DNA from: Owenia fusiformis
Taxonomy: Eukaryota > Annelida > Polychaeta > Sabellida > Oweniidae
Length of the DNA stretch: 60,000 bases
Direction of reading: 5' to 3'
Assembly (NCBI GenBank): GCA_903813345.2
Contig: CAIIXF020000003.1
Span: 11,176,931 to 11,236,930 of the forward strand
Positions 1 through 9,600 of the stretch are shown in pieces (the first letter of the stretch is position 1; each line of letters opens with the position of its first letter). The notes beneath the pieces are model-generated. The model did no database searches, was not told where the DNA came from, and saw nothing but the letters and a program-made list of their open reading frames with translations. Made by a program: the position numbers and the translations under genes.

Positions 1-1463
1 AATACAAGACAATGAATCTTGAAGGCTTTAAAGCATGAAGATGTTGACTTGAATACAAGACAATGAATCTTGAAGGCTTTAAAGCATGAAGATGTTGACT
101 TTAATACAAGACAATGAATCTTGAAGGCTTTAAAGCATGAAGATGTTGACTTGAATACAAGACAATAAATCTTAAAGGCTTTAACACATGAATATGTTGA
201 CTTGAATACAAGACAATGAATCTTGAAGGCTTTAAAGCATGAAGATGTTGAAATGAAACATTAATGTAAGAGAATTGACATGTAAAAATGTAAGACTTGA
301 ATTAACTAAAGACAGGTTGCTCATTGGTCCAGATAGATTTAGTGAAAAACAATGGACCCTTACAAAAGAATTATTTAAAGAAACAAAAATAATTGAATTG
401 CAGTGGAAAATTATGCATGGAATATTTCCTACCAGAAAATTAATGTACAAATATCAAATTGAAGAAGTACAAAATGAACTCTGTCAAAGCTGCTTAGTGC
501 AAGACAATCTGTTACATTATTTTTATGAATGCAAATTAGTGCGATATTTATGGGATAAGCATTTCCCAGGTATAACCTGTAATGACATTTTATTTGGTAA
601 TCCTATACTTACCAAGGTTGCCTTTAAGAAAATTATCCAACTTAAAAATTGTATTGCTGGTGGTAAACAGAACAATATTAGTATTTACTATTTAGCTGAT
701 TCCATTTTCTGATTCTTGAAAAAGATTGTTTTTTTTATGTAACGTAACAACACTCTCTGTAATTTGTATATAATTTGTTGATTTTAATAAAAAAAAAAAA
801 AAAAAAGAATCTTGAAGGCTTTAAAGCATGAAGATGTTGACTTTAATACAAGACAATGAATCTTGAAGGCTTTAACACATGAATATGTTGACTTGAATAC
901 AAGACAATGAATCTTGAAGGCTTTAAAGCATGAAGATGTTGACTTAAATACAAGACAATGAATCTTGAAGGCTTTAAAGCATGAAGATGTTGACTTTAAT
1001 ACAAGACAATGAATCTTGAAGGCTTTAAAGCATGAATATGTTGACTTGAATACAAGACAATGAATCTTGAAGGCTTTAAAGCATGGAGATGTTGACTTGA
1101 ATATAAGACAATGAATCTTGAAGGCTTTAAAGCATGAAGATGTTGACTTGAATACAAGACAATGAATCTTGAAGGCTTTAAAGCATGAAGATGTTGACTT
1201 GAATACAAGACAATGAATCTTGAAGGCTTTAAAGCATGAAGATGTTGACTTAAATACAAGACAATGAATCTTGAAGGCTTTAAAGCATGAAGATGTTGAC
1301 TTGAATACAAGACAATGAATCTTGAAGGCTTTAAAGCATGAAGATGTTGACTTAAATACAAGACAATGAATCTTGAATGCTTTAAAGCATGAAGATGTTG
1401 ACTTAAATACAAGACAATGAATCTTGAAGGCTTTAAAGCATGAAGATGTTGACTTGAATACAA
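1..1463. repeat. 51-bp minisatellite array
   Basis: Tandem array of a 51-bp unit that starts AATACAAGACAATGAATCTT. There are about 5 copies before position 251 and about 13 after 806, with the two parts split by a LINE fragment. Units differ at a few sites (ctTgaatac, ctTtaatac, ctTaaatac; aaagcatgaag versus acacatgaata). Because 51 is a multiple of 3 and the unit lacks stops in one minus frame, an apparent 17-residue repeat ORF runs through the right half. I read that as a by-product of unit length, not a gene. The array continues past the left edge of the window. Confidence 0.97.
251..806 (+). mobile_element. 5'-truncated LINE 3' end with poly-A tail
   Basis: A reading frame from 257 to 712 encodes the C-terminal end of a non-LTR retrotransposon polyprotein. 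It has a cysteine/histidine knuckle (CQSC, then H and C in HYFYEC) preceded by a WKIMHGIFPT-type stretch, as in the zf-RVT region of L1/Tx1-like elements. The frame is followed by a short 3' UTR and an 18-nt A run (789-806). About 34 bp of array sequence beginning GAATCTTGAAGG occurs both just before 251 and just after 806. This fits a long target-site duplication, although the tandem host sequence makes its exact length uncertain. The element is dead: endonuclease and polymerase domains are missing. Confidence 0.8.
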
Positions 1464-1698
1464 GCAGAGCTTGTAAGGCCCTAAAAAAAAGTTTTTACAC
1501 GTGTGTAAAAGAGATGTTTAATCTTAGGTATAAGAGGTTAAATATATAAGAGGATATAAGTTAGTATCACTTTAGTATTCTAACAGTGGGAATTTACTGA
1601 CTTATGAGATTTTTGTTGGATATGGCAAATTATATAATCCATATTTCATAAATTACAGGTTTGAAGATGCACTTAAAAATGCTAATTTAAAAACTTAC
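1464..1698. other. Non-coding, intron of RBCK1-like gene
   Basis: AT-rich unique sequence between the minisatellite and the RBCK1-like exon. It would be intron if that gene continues to the left. No feature was recognised. Confidence 0.5.
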
Positions 1699-2008
1699 CA
1701 AATTTCTTTATCCAAATCATCTACACCTTGCTTATCCTTAACTTCCATTTGTAAATTAAGTCTATAACCAGCAAGTAATGATACAATTTTTTGAGCGAGA
1801 AGAGTATCTCCTTTCTTTATCGCATTCTCCAGGGTAGAGACAAGACTCTGCATCTCTGCAGTATGCTGGTGCCCTGGATTACCAGGGGATACTTTTGGTT
1901 GCAGGTGTGGTTTGTTTGTATTGTGCCCTATGTTGGGGTTGTGAGATGCTAAGGAAGATGTCCCTTTTGGTATTGTGCTTGGTGGTTCACTTGTCATTGT
2001 CAAGACTC
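1699..2008 (-). CDS. RBCK1/HOIL-1-like, first coding exon
   Basis: Exon bounded by an acceptor (ctctttatag, minus strand) and a donor (TG|gtaagt). The likely start is the ATG at 1997, giving 99 codons plus 2 nt, so the gene continues past the left edge of the window. The first ~46 residues are low-complexity Pro/Ser/Asn/His. Residues ~47-87 (AEMQSLVSTLENAIKKGD, then IVSLLAGYRLNLQMEV) resemble the LUBAC-tethering motif at the N terminus of RBCK1/HOIL-1L, a subunit of the linear ubiquitin chain ligase with HOIP and SHARPIN. The UBL, NZF and RBR domains would lie outside the window. Its neighbour TBC1D20 is also adjacent to RBCK1 in human, which supports the call. The motif is short, so SHARPIN-like or unrelated remains possible. 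Upstream exon(s) would be 5' UTR, since the sequence before this ATG hits a stop in frame. Confidence 0.5.
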
Positions 2009-2405
2009 CTATAAAGAGTAAAGCCAATGCAAAATATATATAGAATTGACATTGTAAATTATATACAGCGTGGGCTAAAAAAACAATATCCAAGTTTAAA
2101 GATGAATATCATATGATATGTTAAATCATGCAATGCATTATATCATTTTAAAGATAAATCATTTCCTTACAATATGACCATCCGTTTTCTTGTGGAGTTA
2201 GAGGCTAGAATTGACACCAGGGGTTTCATGAGCGACCAAAAAATGATCCACTGTGGATTTCCAAATTGTGGAAAAAGGAGGGAAATTTGAACTTTGGTAC
2301 CTTCAACAAAAGAGGTACATTTATACAAGTTTAATGTAAAATTCAGCAATAATACTTATATCTTTTTAATAAACTACCAATCACTCAGATGCGAGCAGGT
2401 AGTTA

Positions 2406-2908
2406 CAGGCCTGTCAACTGTCCCGCAATTTGCGTATTTGTCACGCATTTGCTGAAGAATTCGAAGTCACGCCAGTTATTTTTGCGTGACAGAAAATGTC
2501 ACGCAAATACGCATTTTACCTGGTAATTGTCACGCCAAAATATTTCTGTAGAAAAATTTCTAAAACAGATCGTCTACACAGCAAAAATACGAACGCCGGA
2601 AAAAATGTACGCATTTCGTTCGGACTTTTCACGCGAATTACGTATATGTCACGCATTCCGTTCGAAATTTTTCGTACCTACCCCCCCCCCCCCCCCCCCC
2701 CCCGTTGATGGATGTTTGAAACGCGAGCGTAGCGAGCGCGAAAAATTTGAGGTGTTCAAAATTTGGCAAGATGTAATAAAATTTAAACCAAGGTGTTCAA
2801 AATTTGGATCAAGGTGTCCAGATTTGGACCAAGGTGTCCACATTTTAAGGGGAGGTGTTCAACATTTCCAAGTCACTCATGTTAGGTGTTCCCAAGTTGA
2901 CAGGCCTG
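2406..2908. mobile_element. 503-bp TIR element, TSD TAGTTA
   Basis: The ends are inverted: CAGGCCTGTCAACT at the left and its near-complement AGTTGACAGGCCTG at the right. TAGTTA stands directly on both sides (2400-2405 and 2909-2914). A related genomic repeat at 59.6 kb carries the uninterrupted site ggtagttacca, so the insertion is supported by an internal empty site. The interior has repeated 'tgtcacgca' and 'aggtgtcca' motifs and a 23-nt C run at 2681-2703. No transposase is encoded. Superfamily not assigned; hAT-like ends are possible. Confidence 0.8.
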
Positions 2909-3160
2909 TAGTTACCACTTTTGCCACCAGGTGGCTGATTCGGGGGAAATAACATGGCAGGGTATTCTCCCCGACCTAGAAATCACATTTTCAAAGAAAA
3001 TTAAATTTTCAAAGTTGATTAACTCTTTTCAAAACCACATTTCAATAGATGTAATTTTACATGTAGATTCCAAATATGACATCATTTTGACTGAATTTTG
3101 AATTTTAATGAAGTAAATCAAGATTATTTCTTCTTGCATCTGGTGTATTGTGTATTACTT
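2909..3160 (+). repeat. Dispersed repeat, copy also at 59.6 kb
   Basis: The sequence after the 503-bp element (caccaggtggct, then tctccccga-ctag and tcacattttcaaa) reappears in the same order at 59,612-59,885. There an extra ~170 bp lies between the two blocks. It is the host repeat into which the 503-bp element jumped. Confidence 0.75.
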
Positions 3161-3224
3161 TTAAACTAGACAACAGCAACACCAAAGCGTAGCAAATCCC
3201 ATCGAACAGCCATGACTGGCATTT

Positions 3225-3545
3225 TTACAAACAAATAGCAAAAATTGGAAGCCATTTTTCAAAATGACAACCTTCTACCACAAGTGTCATTAGAAGTGAT
3301 TTTACCTGTGCCATGCTTATAGTATTCACATACCAAATATGAACAGAATCGCTCCACTACTTTTCGAGTTGAGTAAAATAGGATAAAATGGTGGCCGTTT
3401 TGAAAAATGGTCACCTTCTACCAAAAGTGTCACAAGACAGTGTGCCATGCTTATAGTATTCACAAACCAAATATGAACAAAATCGCTCCGCTACTTTTCG
3501 AGTTATAGTAAAATATGTTAAAAATGGTGGTTACTGAATCAACAG
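3225..3545. repeat. Dispersed ~150-bp repeat family, copy 1
   Basis: Two tandem units built on 'gaacaaaatcgctcc', 'acttttcgagtt', 'atggtggcc' and 'gtgccatgcttatagtattcac'. The same unit recurs at 10.9-11.35, 12.2-12.5, 13.5-13.95, 17.5-17.7 and 18.4-18.65 kb. It is non-coding and its origin is unknown. Confidence 0.85.
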
Positions 3546-3580
3546 GCCTGTGCAAATCGCAGCACTAGGGAAAAGTACTA

Positions 3581-5204
3581 CAGTGCTGATATAAAATAAT
3601 AAAGGGTGCGTTTTCAAACTAAACAGAGTGCTCCTACCAAAATGAATTTGCCTACATACCCCTGAGACTCTTATCTGATACAGTAGATGGAATACACAAA
3701 TAAAACAAAAGTTTTGCTATTATCACGGGGTACCATCGAATAATTTTGGCAACGTACCCGAGAACGACATTTTACTAAGAAATGGCAATAATTTAGCACA
3801 GTATATTTTTTAACTAGAGTTCTACTTTGATTTTGACAAAAGTAAGTATTCCATGCAATGGCTATTTCATTCATGAGTTTGTAGGAATTCTGTTGGAACC
3901 CAGTTCTGATCAAGTACGAAGTTATTGAAATCGGTGCAGTCGAACTTTACTCCGAAAGATGTTTTTCGATTATAACTTTTTACAACATTTAAGTATAGAC
4001 TTTTGAAAAAAGTACAGAATAGTCCTTATACTATTGAATAATTCTGTTATTTCTGATTCACACGACTCTGATTTGTTTAATTAAAAAAAAAGTTTTAAAA
4101 ATATTACTTGGGAACGTAACCGGAGCTGGGAACGTAACCGGAGCAGATCAGTTGAATTATATAATTAAAAAAAATAAAATATATGATTTAAAGCATACTA
4201 ATAAATACGCATTCGAACAATCCCGTATGTTTTTAAATTAGTATATGTGCTTTAAATCATATATTTTAATTTTTTTGATTAAATAATTCAACTGATCTGC
4301 TCCGGTTACGTTCCCAGCTCCGGTTACGTTCCTAAGTAATATTTTTAAAACTTTTTTTTAAATTGAACAAATCAGAGTCGTGTGAATCAGAAATAACAGA
4401 ATTATTCAAAAGTATAAGGACTATTCTGTGCTTTTTTTCAAAAGTCTACATGTATACTTAAATGTTGTGAAAAGTTATAATCGAAAAACCATCTTTCGGA
4501 GTAAAGTCTGTCTGCGCCAATTTCAATAACTTCGTACTTGATCAGAACTGGGTTCCAACAGAATTCCTACAAACTCATGAATGAAATAGTTACATGTATT
4601 GCATGGAATACTTACTTTTGTCAAAATCAAAATAGAACTCTAGTTAAAAAATATATTGTGCTAAATTATTGCCATTTCTTAGTAAAATGTCGTTCTCCGG
4701 TACGTTGCCAAAATTATTCGATGGTACCCCGTGATTATAGGTAAAAAATTCTCTTAAAATTTCGAAGTGATTTTACCTGTTAAATCTGTCATTGGTCCGC
4801 CATTTTTGCGAAAGTTAAACTGAAACTCAAACTCCATGAAACGAAATCACTAGAAAAAAACATGACACACATTGCACGCATGTGCAGCAAAGTTTAAACA
4901 AATCAGATTATATGATTATTTTGGGCACATGAATTGTTTGCTTCTGAGCACTTACAAGACCACAATGAACAAACCTGGCAGAGACTACCCTTAGCCTACT
5001 TCATTTTAGCGAAATTTCAGCTAAAACTCGTGACAAATGCATTATGCATACACTGGTATGAATAGCCTTGGAGACACTCATTGTGGTAAATATGATTTAC
5101 GGTATATACTTTTCTGCAGTCTGTGGGAGTTTAGGACATAAAATGTTAAAATTCAAGAAAATATGCCAACTATACGACTTATCAATTAATTTGTATCAGC
5201 ACTG
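3581..5204. mobile_element. TA-flanked TIR element, 1.62 kb, no transposase
   Basis: Starts CAGTGCTGATA and ends TATCAGCACTG, with similarity extending ~25 bp inward. The dinucleotide TA lies on each side (3579-3580 and 5205-5206), the target duplication typical of Tc1/mariner elements. No transposase frame is present. Most of its left and middle part is a 1-kb hairpin (separate entry), which could be a nested insertion or part of the element. Confidence 0.65.
3717..4740. mobile_element. Large fold-back element, ~500-bp arms
   Basis: The left arm (3717 to about 4210) is the near-exact reverse complement of the right arm (about 4225-4740), with hardly any loop. Ends read CTAT(T/A)ATCACGGGGTACC. 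Each arm contains two tandem copies of gggaacgtaaccggagc. The matching ~65-residue frames on opposite arms are mirror images of each other and are not taken as genes. Confidence 0.85.
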
Positions 5205-6225
5205 TAGAGACTAAATCAGCACTAGAAAGGATATAACCAACCAACCAACCACGTCAGAAGTAGATAACTGGGTCAGACAGGTTTGATTATGATAGGGGTT
5301 AACATGCCAGAAATGAACATAATATTATCCGAAGCATACATGTTTACTCGAGTCTCTAGCTTACAGCTAGACGAAACTTCATTGATTTCGTATGTACTCT
5401 GCTACACGCACCTACACGCACCTAGAACTCATTTTTAATAAATTTTATAAATATTTTTAAGAATATTAATCATATTTAGGATGAAGCGTTGCTTGTCTGG
5501 ATTTAGATATTTCGAAATTTCATTTCGGAGTTTTGACACATGGTGAAATTTTCTCGCTGTAGCTAAAAATGGCTTCCGGTTCTGGACGTGAATAACATTT
5601 GAAATTATTCTCGCTTAAAAGAAATCAAATATAACAATAGATTCAGACGGGGATGTGAGCTGATGTTCTTCAAATCTATACATAAAGGTATATTTCATAT
5701 TATTATGCCATATTTACTGAGCGTGTGACACAATGATTAACAATATTTATACTACTAAGGCAGCTCAATCTTCCTCCTCAAAGCCGGAATATAGAGAAGA
5801 CTTTGGACCGAAGTAAATACATGTAATTACGAAATTTTTGAGGCCACCATATTTTTTGACGATTTTGACCAATCAGTTCATCACCCCTCTTCACATTTGT
5901 GTTACCTTCGGCCAACTTCGTTTGCAATGCAAATCTTCGGCAATCTCTGACTTTTCTTGAGGTATCTTCGGTTGAATGCCAAAAATCGTCACTACCAATT
6001 CTCAAACTTTGAGTCAAAGCTCAGTCAACTTCCGCGAAGTTTGTTTTGATTTTTTTAGAAATCTTCCTTGTCAAATTGAAACAATTTTTTCTGGAACTTG
6101 CGCGACAGAGTGACAACAAAATCAGGATAACATATATGTTTAGCAAGTATATATGTAAATATGTCAGATATATGAGGTAACTAGATAAGTTGCCTTGACA
6201 AAATCTGTAGAAAATGTTGGCTTAC
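4741..6225. other. Intergenic / RBCK1-like 5' region
   Basis: No convincing exon. It includes the right end of the TA-flanked element, an (accaacca) tract at 5231-5250, and an ATGGCTTCCGG site near 5570-5580 that resembles a YY1/ETS-type promoter element. It would hold 5' UTR and promoter of the minus-strand RBCK1-like gene if that call is right. Confidence 0.4.
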
Positions 6226-6477
6226 CTGACGGGAATTCCATTTTAACATTGCACTTGAATACCGAACAAGCAGAAGATAATTTCCATATTTATATCCAAT
6301 CATCATTCTTGATTGGAACCTTCCTCTGATTATAACTATCATAGGTTTTCTTTTCAATTGTTTACCAAGATTTTTGACTTCATAAAGAGTAAAAGAGATA
6401 AGTTGATATGAGGCGAAATACGTTCCAAATTGATTATAAGAATTGCAGCGTTCGTATTTATCGGAAAACGGAAGCAT
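6226..6477 (-). CDS. Candidate first exon, unknown product
   Basis: An open frame from ATG (6477) runs 84 codons to a clean donor (CGTCAG|gtaagc) in phase 0. The predicted peptide is rich in Tyr, Arg and Lys (for example RFQSRMMIGYKYGNYLLLVR), and I do not recognise it. It lies 137 bp from the TBC1D20 start in divergent orientation, so a shared promoter is conceivable. It does not join in frame to the RBCK1-like exon (GAG TCT TGA), so it is not simply that gene's N terminus. It could be chance. Confidence 0.25.
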
Positions 6478-6613
6478 TTTGTGGTAAGCGACAAAATTTT
6501 TATAGAAAAGATGTAAATATTAATAATATATTCAGTTTACAACACCAAATACCGAATTATTGACTAACTATGGGGTATGTTTATAGATGTGTCCTCACTA
6601 GGGATCAACAAGA

Positions 6614-9600
6614 ATGAGTGTAAAGGTTAGATCTAGGTCGAAATCTAGATCTAAAAATCACACAACTGACGACTTGACTTTGAACGCAGATGGAGCCGGC
6701 ATTGGAGGGTCAAAATCTTTACATTCCAGGCACAAAGGTGTTCACTATAGCACTCCTGCCTCTGGTATGTATATTTAAAATGTATTGCATTTGTCTTGTT
6801 CAGCAGAACTAATAATCTAGTTCAACAAAATGATTGTAGATTAGTCTACCATTGTAACAACCGTGGGTCACACTCGCCTAGCCTGACGTTACATAAAAAA
6901 TTACGAGATGTTAAAAATACTTTGATAGCGTATATGTGGCCTTGACTATGGAGTGTGTTGGTTGTTATGAATTTTAATCTGCTCTACTGACAACTAACTG
7001 TCACACTGATCTCAATAATAACATACAATATGATTTGAATTAAAATATATATATTACGTAATCAACTATAAGTATGAAATATGTACAATGAGTTTTCACA
7101 ATGAAACTAAGGTCTGTCAGATGGTATATCAAACAAGATACTGTAAATACCTAACAAAACGGTTTTCAATCTTATTACCAATCTGACCTTATATAATGCA
7201 TACAACTACTTCATGTAGATGCTCAACAACACTAGTGCCACCTTTTGGCAAATATTCAAACTGATAAAAGTACACACATGGCTATGAATATCTATCTTCA
7301 ACTAAAACCTTGCAAAATTAGTATGCTACCCTAAGCTGGTAATATTCACAGAACAAAAGGAGACATAATTCTGAACATATCTGATTGGAATCAACGATAG
7401 CAACTAAAAGAAATGATGTAGAATCTCAAAGTTTGCGAAATTAGGTCACTTGACTTAGCCGTCTATCTCTGTTCAATACTAACTTCCTTACCCTATTTAA
7501 CTTGATCTATCTTATCCTAGGCCATTTACTGTTAACAGAATCATATCCTATCCTATCTTAGGACCTTAAGTCCTACATTTAAGACGATTAAAATCCGCAC
7601 AATATAAAAATGACAATCTTCTAAATTCTCCATGTGCGCCTCCTAATGCTTTTATAAGACGTGCTCTGATTGGCTAATCTAAACTCGGCTCAAGTTTTTG
7701 GCACCAAATTCAAAAGTAATAAAAAGTTTAAAGGACCTTTAAACCTTACAATAAATTGAAATAATAGAATTAACATTAACAGATATATAAAATAATTAAA
7801 CTGGGCATGAAATTTAAAAAGTAACAACCCAGGGTTGTTACACCATCATGATCAAAGTAGTATTTTTCCGACGTAACTTTGATCGTAGAAATAAGTAAAA
7901 TATATGATATTCACATTGTTCATATCAAGTTACCAGTAGTATATATCCAACAGACCGACTAGAAGTCAGTCATGGGTGTAGGGCTATATTTTGAGTTGGT
8001 ATGCACACTCGGGGATGCCTGATTGCGTGGCTGAAGCAAGGCTCAATTTTGCCACATTTTCAAATTCAACAAATCTGTTTCAAGGGAAAGTTTACCATTG
8101 AATTGCCTAATGGATAGGCGTTACCTTACTCCCGTCGAGAGCTACTTAGATTTTGAAAGTATAGCTCTCTATCGCTAGAATCAACAGCTTAAGAATCCTG
8201 ACTTCAAAGAAAATTCCAGGGAATTCAGCTGACTCATGTTGCACATTATATACCTGAAAATGTATCCTACATCGCCATCTTTCATTCAGCTCAACTATAG
8301 AACGTCTCACTGCCCTATGTATCGATCAGGACTTCATTTTATTGGTCGTGTCAAAAGTTTTGGCCAGGTATATTCAATATGGCGGCTTGACGTTTCCCGA
8401 GTTGCGCATGCGTCGATGATATTTCCGTTTAACCGCCATATTGAAAATGGGTATCGAACAAAAAACGATTAGAACTCCTGATCGCCATAGAAGCACATTA
8501 GCGATCCTACATGCACGGGGAAAGTAGACACATATGAGCCCACATGTAGGCTACAGTTTGAGACAAACAGTAAGCCGCTGACTGGCGCTGATCAAATTTA
8601 GATGTCACAATTCTTCAGCTGGAGATCCTCACGATGGAGAGCTATACTTTCAAAATCTAACATGGTAGCTCTCGACGTGAGTTAGTTCAACGTCGTTAAA
8701 CTCAATAACGGCGTTATTTATTTTTAAGAATTTTTCTCGGGGCCGTTATTGAGTTTAACCTCTTTACTATTCTTTCCATTGATGCAAGTTTTGGATCCAC
8801 CGAAACCATTTTTCCGCGATAACATGCAACTGATACTTGACAACAATATAAAAACACATAACATCAAGCGATTCAACACAATATTATTGTATTAAATGGT
8901 CATTTATACGCGTAAAATTAGGTTAAACTTACCAATCTCTAAAATGACATTTCCGCATGTCCGTCATTGTGTCTGTTCGTCCCGGGTTAAAATTTAAACT
9001 ATTGAAACGAAATTGTTGTCAAATAGATTGATAATTATCACGCGATTACTCGGGATAAAATAACCATTTTTGAGGATAGCAGGTATCTTTGATTGATTTA
9101 TAGCGCTTGTATACACATAAAATAGTTATTAATTGCAAACCTACTGTTCGTTGATACAGTGTCGCAATGACGGTTAATTCCTGATACGATTTGCAATTTC
9201 GATGTTACCGGAGCTGACCGATATTTTCGTAAAATTCCAAACCTGTCTCCAATATTTTCGTAATTATGCATCAATATGGTCTAAAGGGGATATGGGATGG
9301 TGTGTATGTATTTATAAGGTAGGTATTCATGCTTGAATCACATTCTTTATGTAATACTACCATGTTTTCGGAGTTTAATTAGTTCCGCTTGTTGGAACCT
9401 GCGGAATGATTAAATTAACGCATCAAGGGCAAAATGATCATGGAGGTTAGACCTAGCCGGGGCCATAAGATATGTCAGATAAGAAACGAGGCCCAGGCTA
9501 GGTCTAATGTTGTTGGACTAGACGTGAGTAAGCGTTACCATATTCTATGGCCACTGAGTGTGGCCATACAATATAAATAAGACACTCTTTGTTGTTTTGA

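Noticed and set aside
996-1463. 155-residue repeat 'protein' on the minus strand
   Set aside because: It is the 51-bp minisatellite read in its stop-free frame; no start context, splice site or domain.
1-1463. CRISPR-like array
   Set aside because: Units are contiguous with no unique spacers, and the DNA is clearly eukaryotic.
2496-2952. Overlapping small proteins with a poly-proline run
   Set aside because: They arise from the 23-nt C run inside a transposon; no supporting signal.
3671-4744. Two near-identical ~70-residue proteins on opposite strands
   Set aside because: They are mirror images in the arms of one fold-back element and match no known family.
5778-6017. 79-residue minus-strand frame upstream of the RBCK1-like exon
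   Set aside because: No recognisable similarity and no convincing splice junctions; treated as chance.
8236-8472. 78-residue frame within TBC1D20 intron 1
   Set aside because: It lies inside a fold-back element and has no family resemblance.
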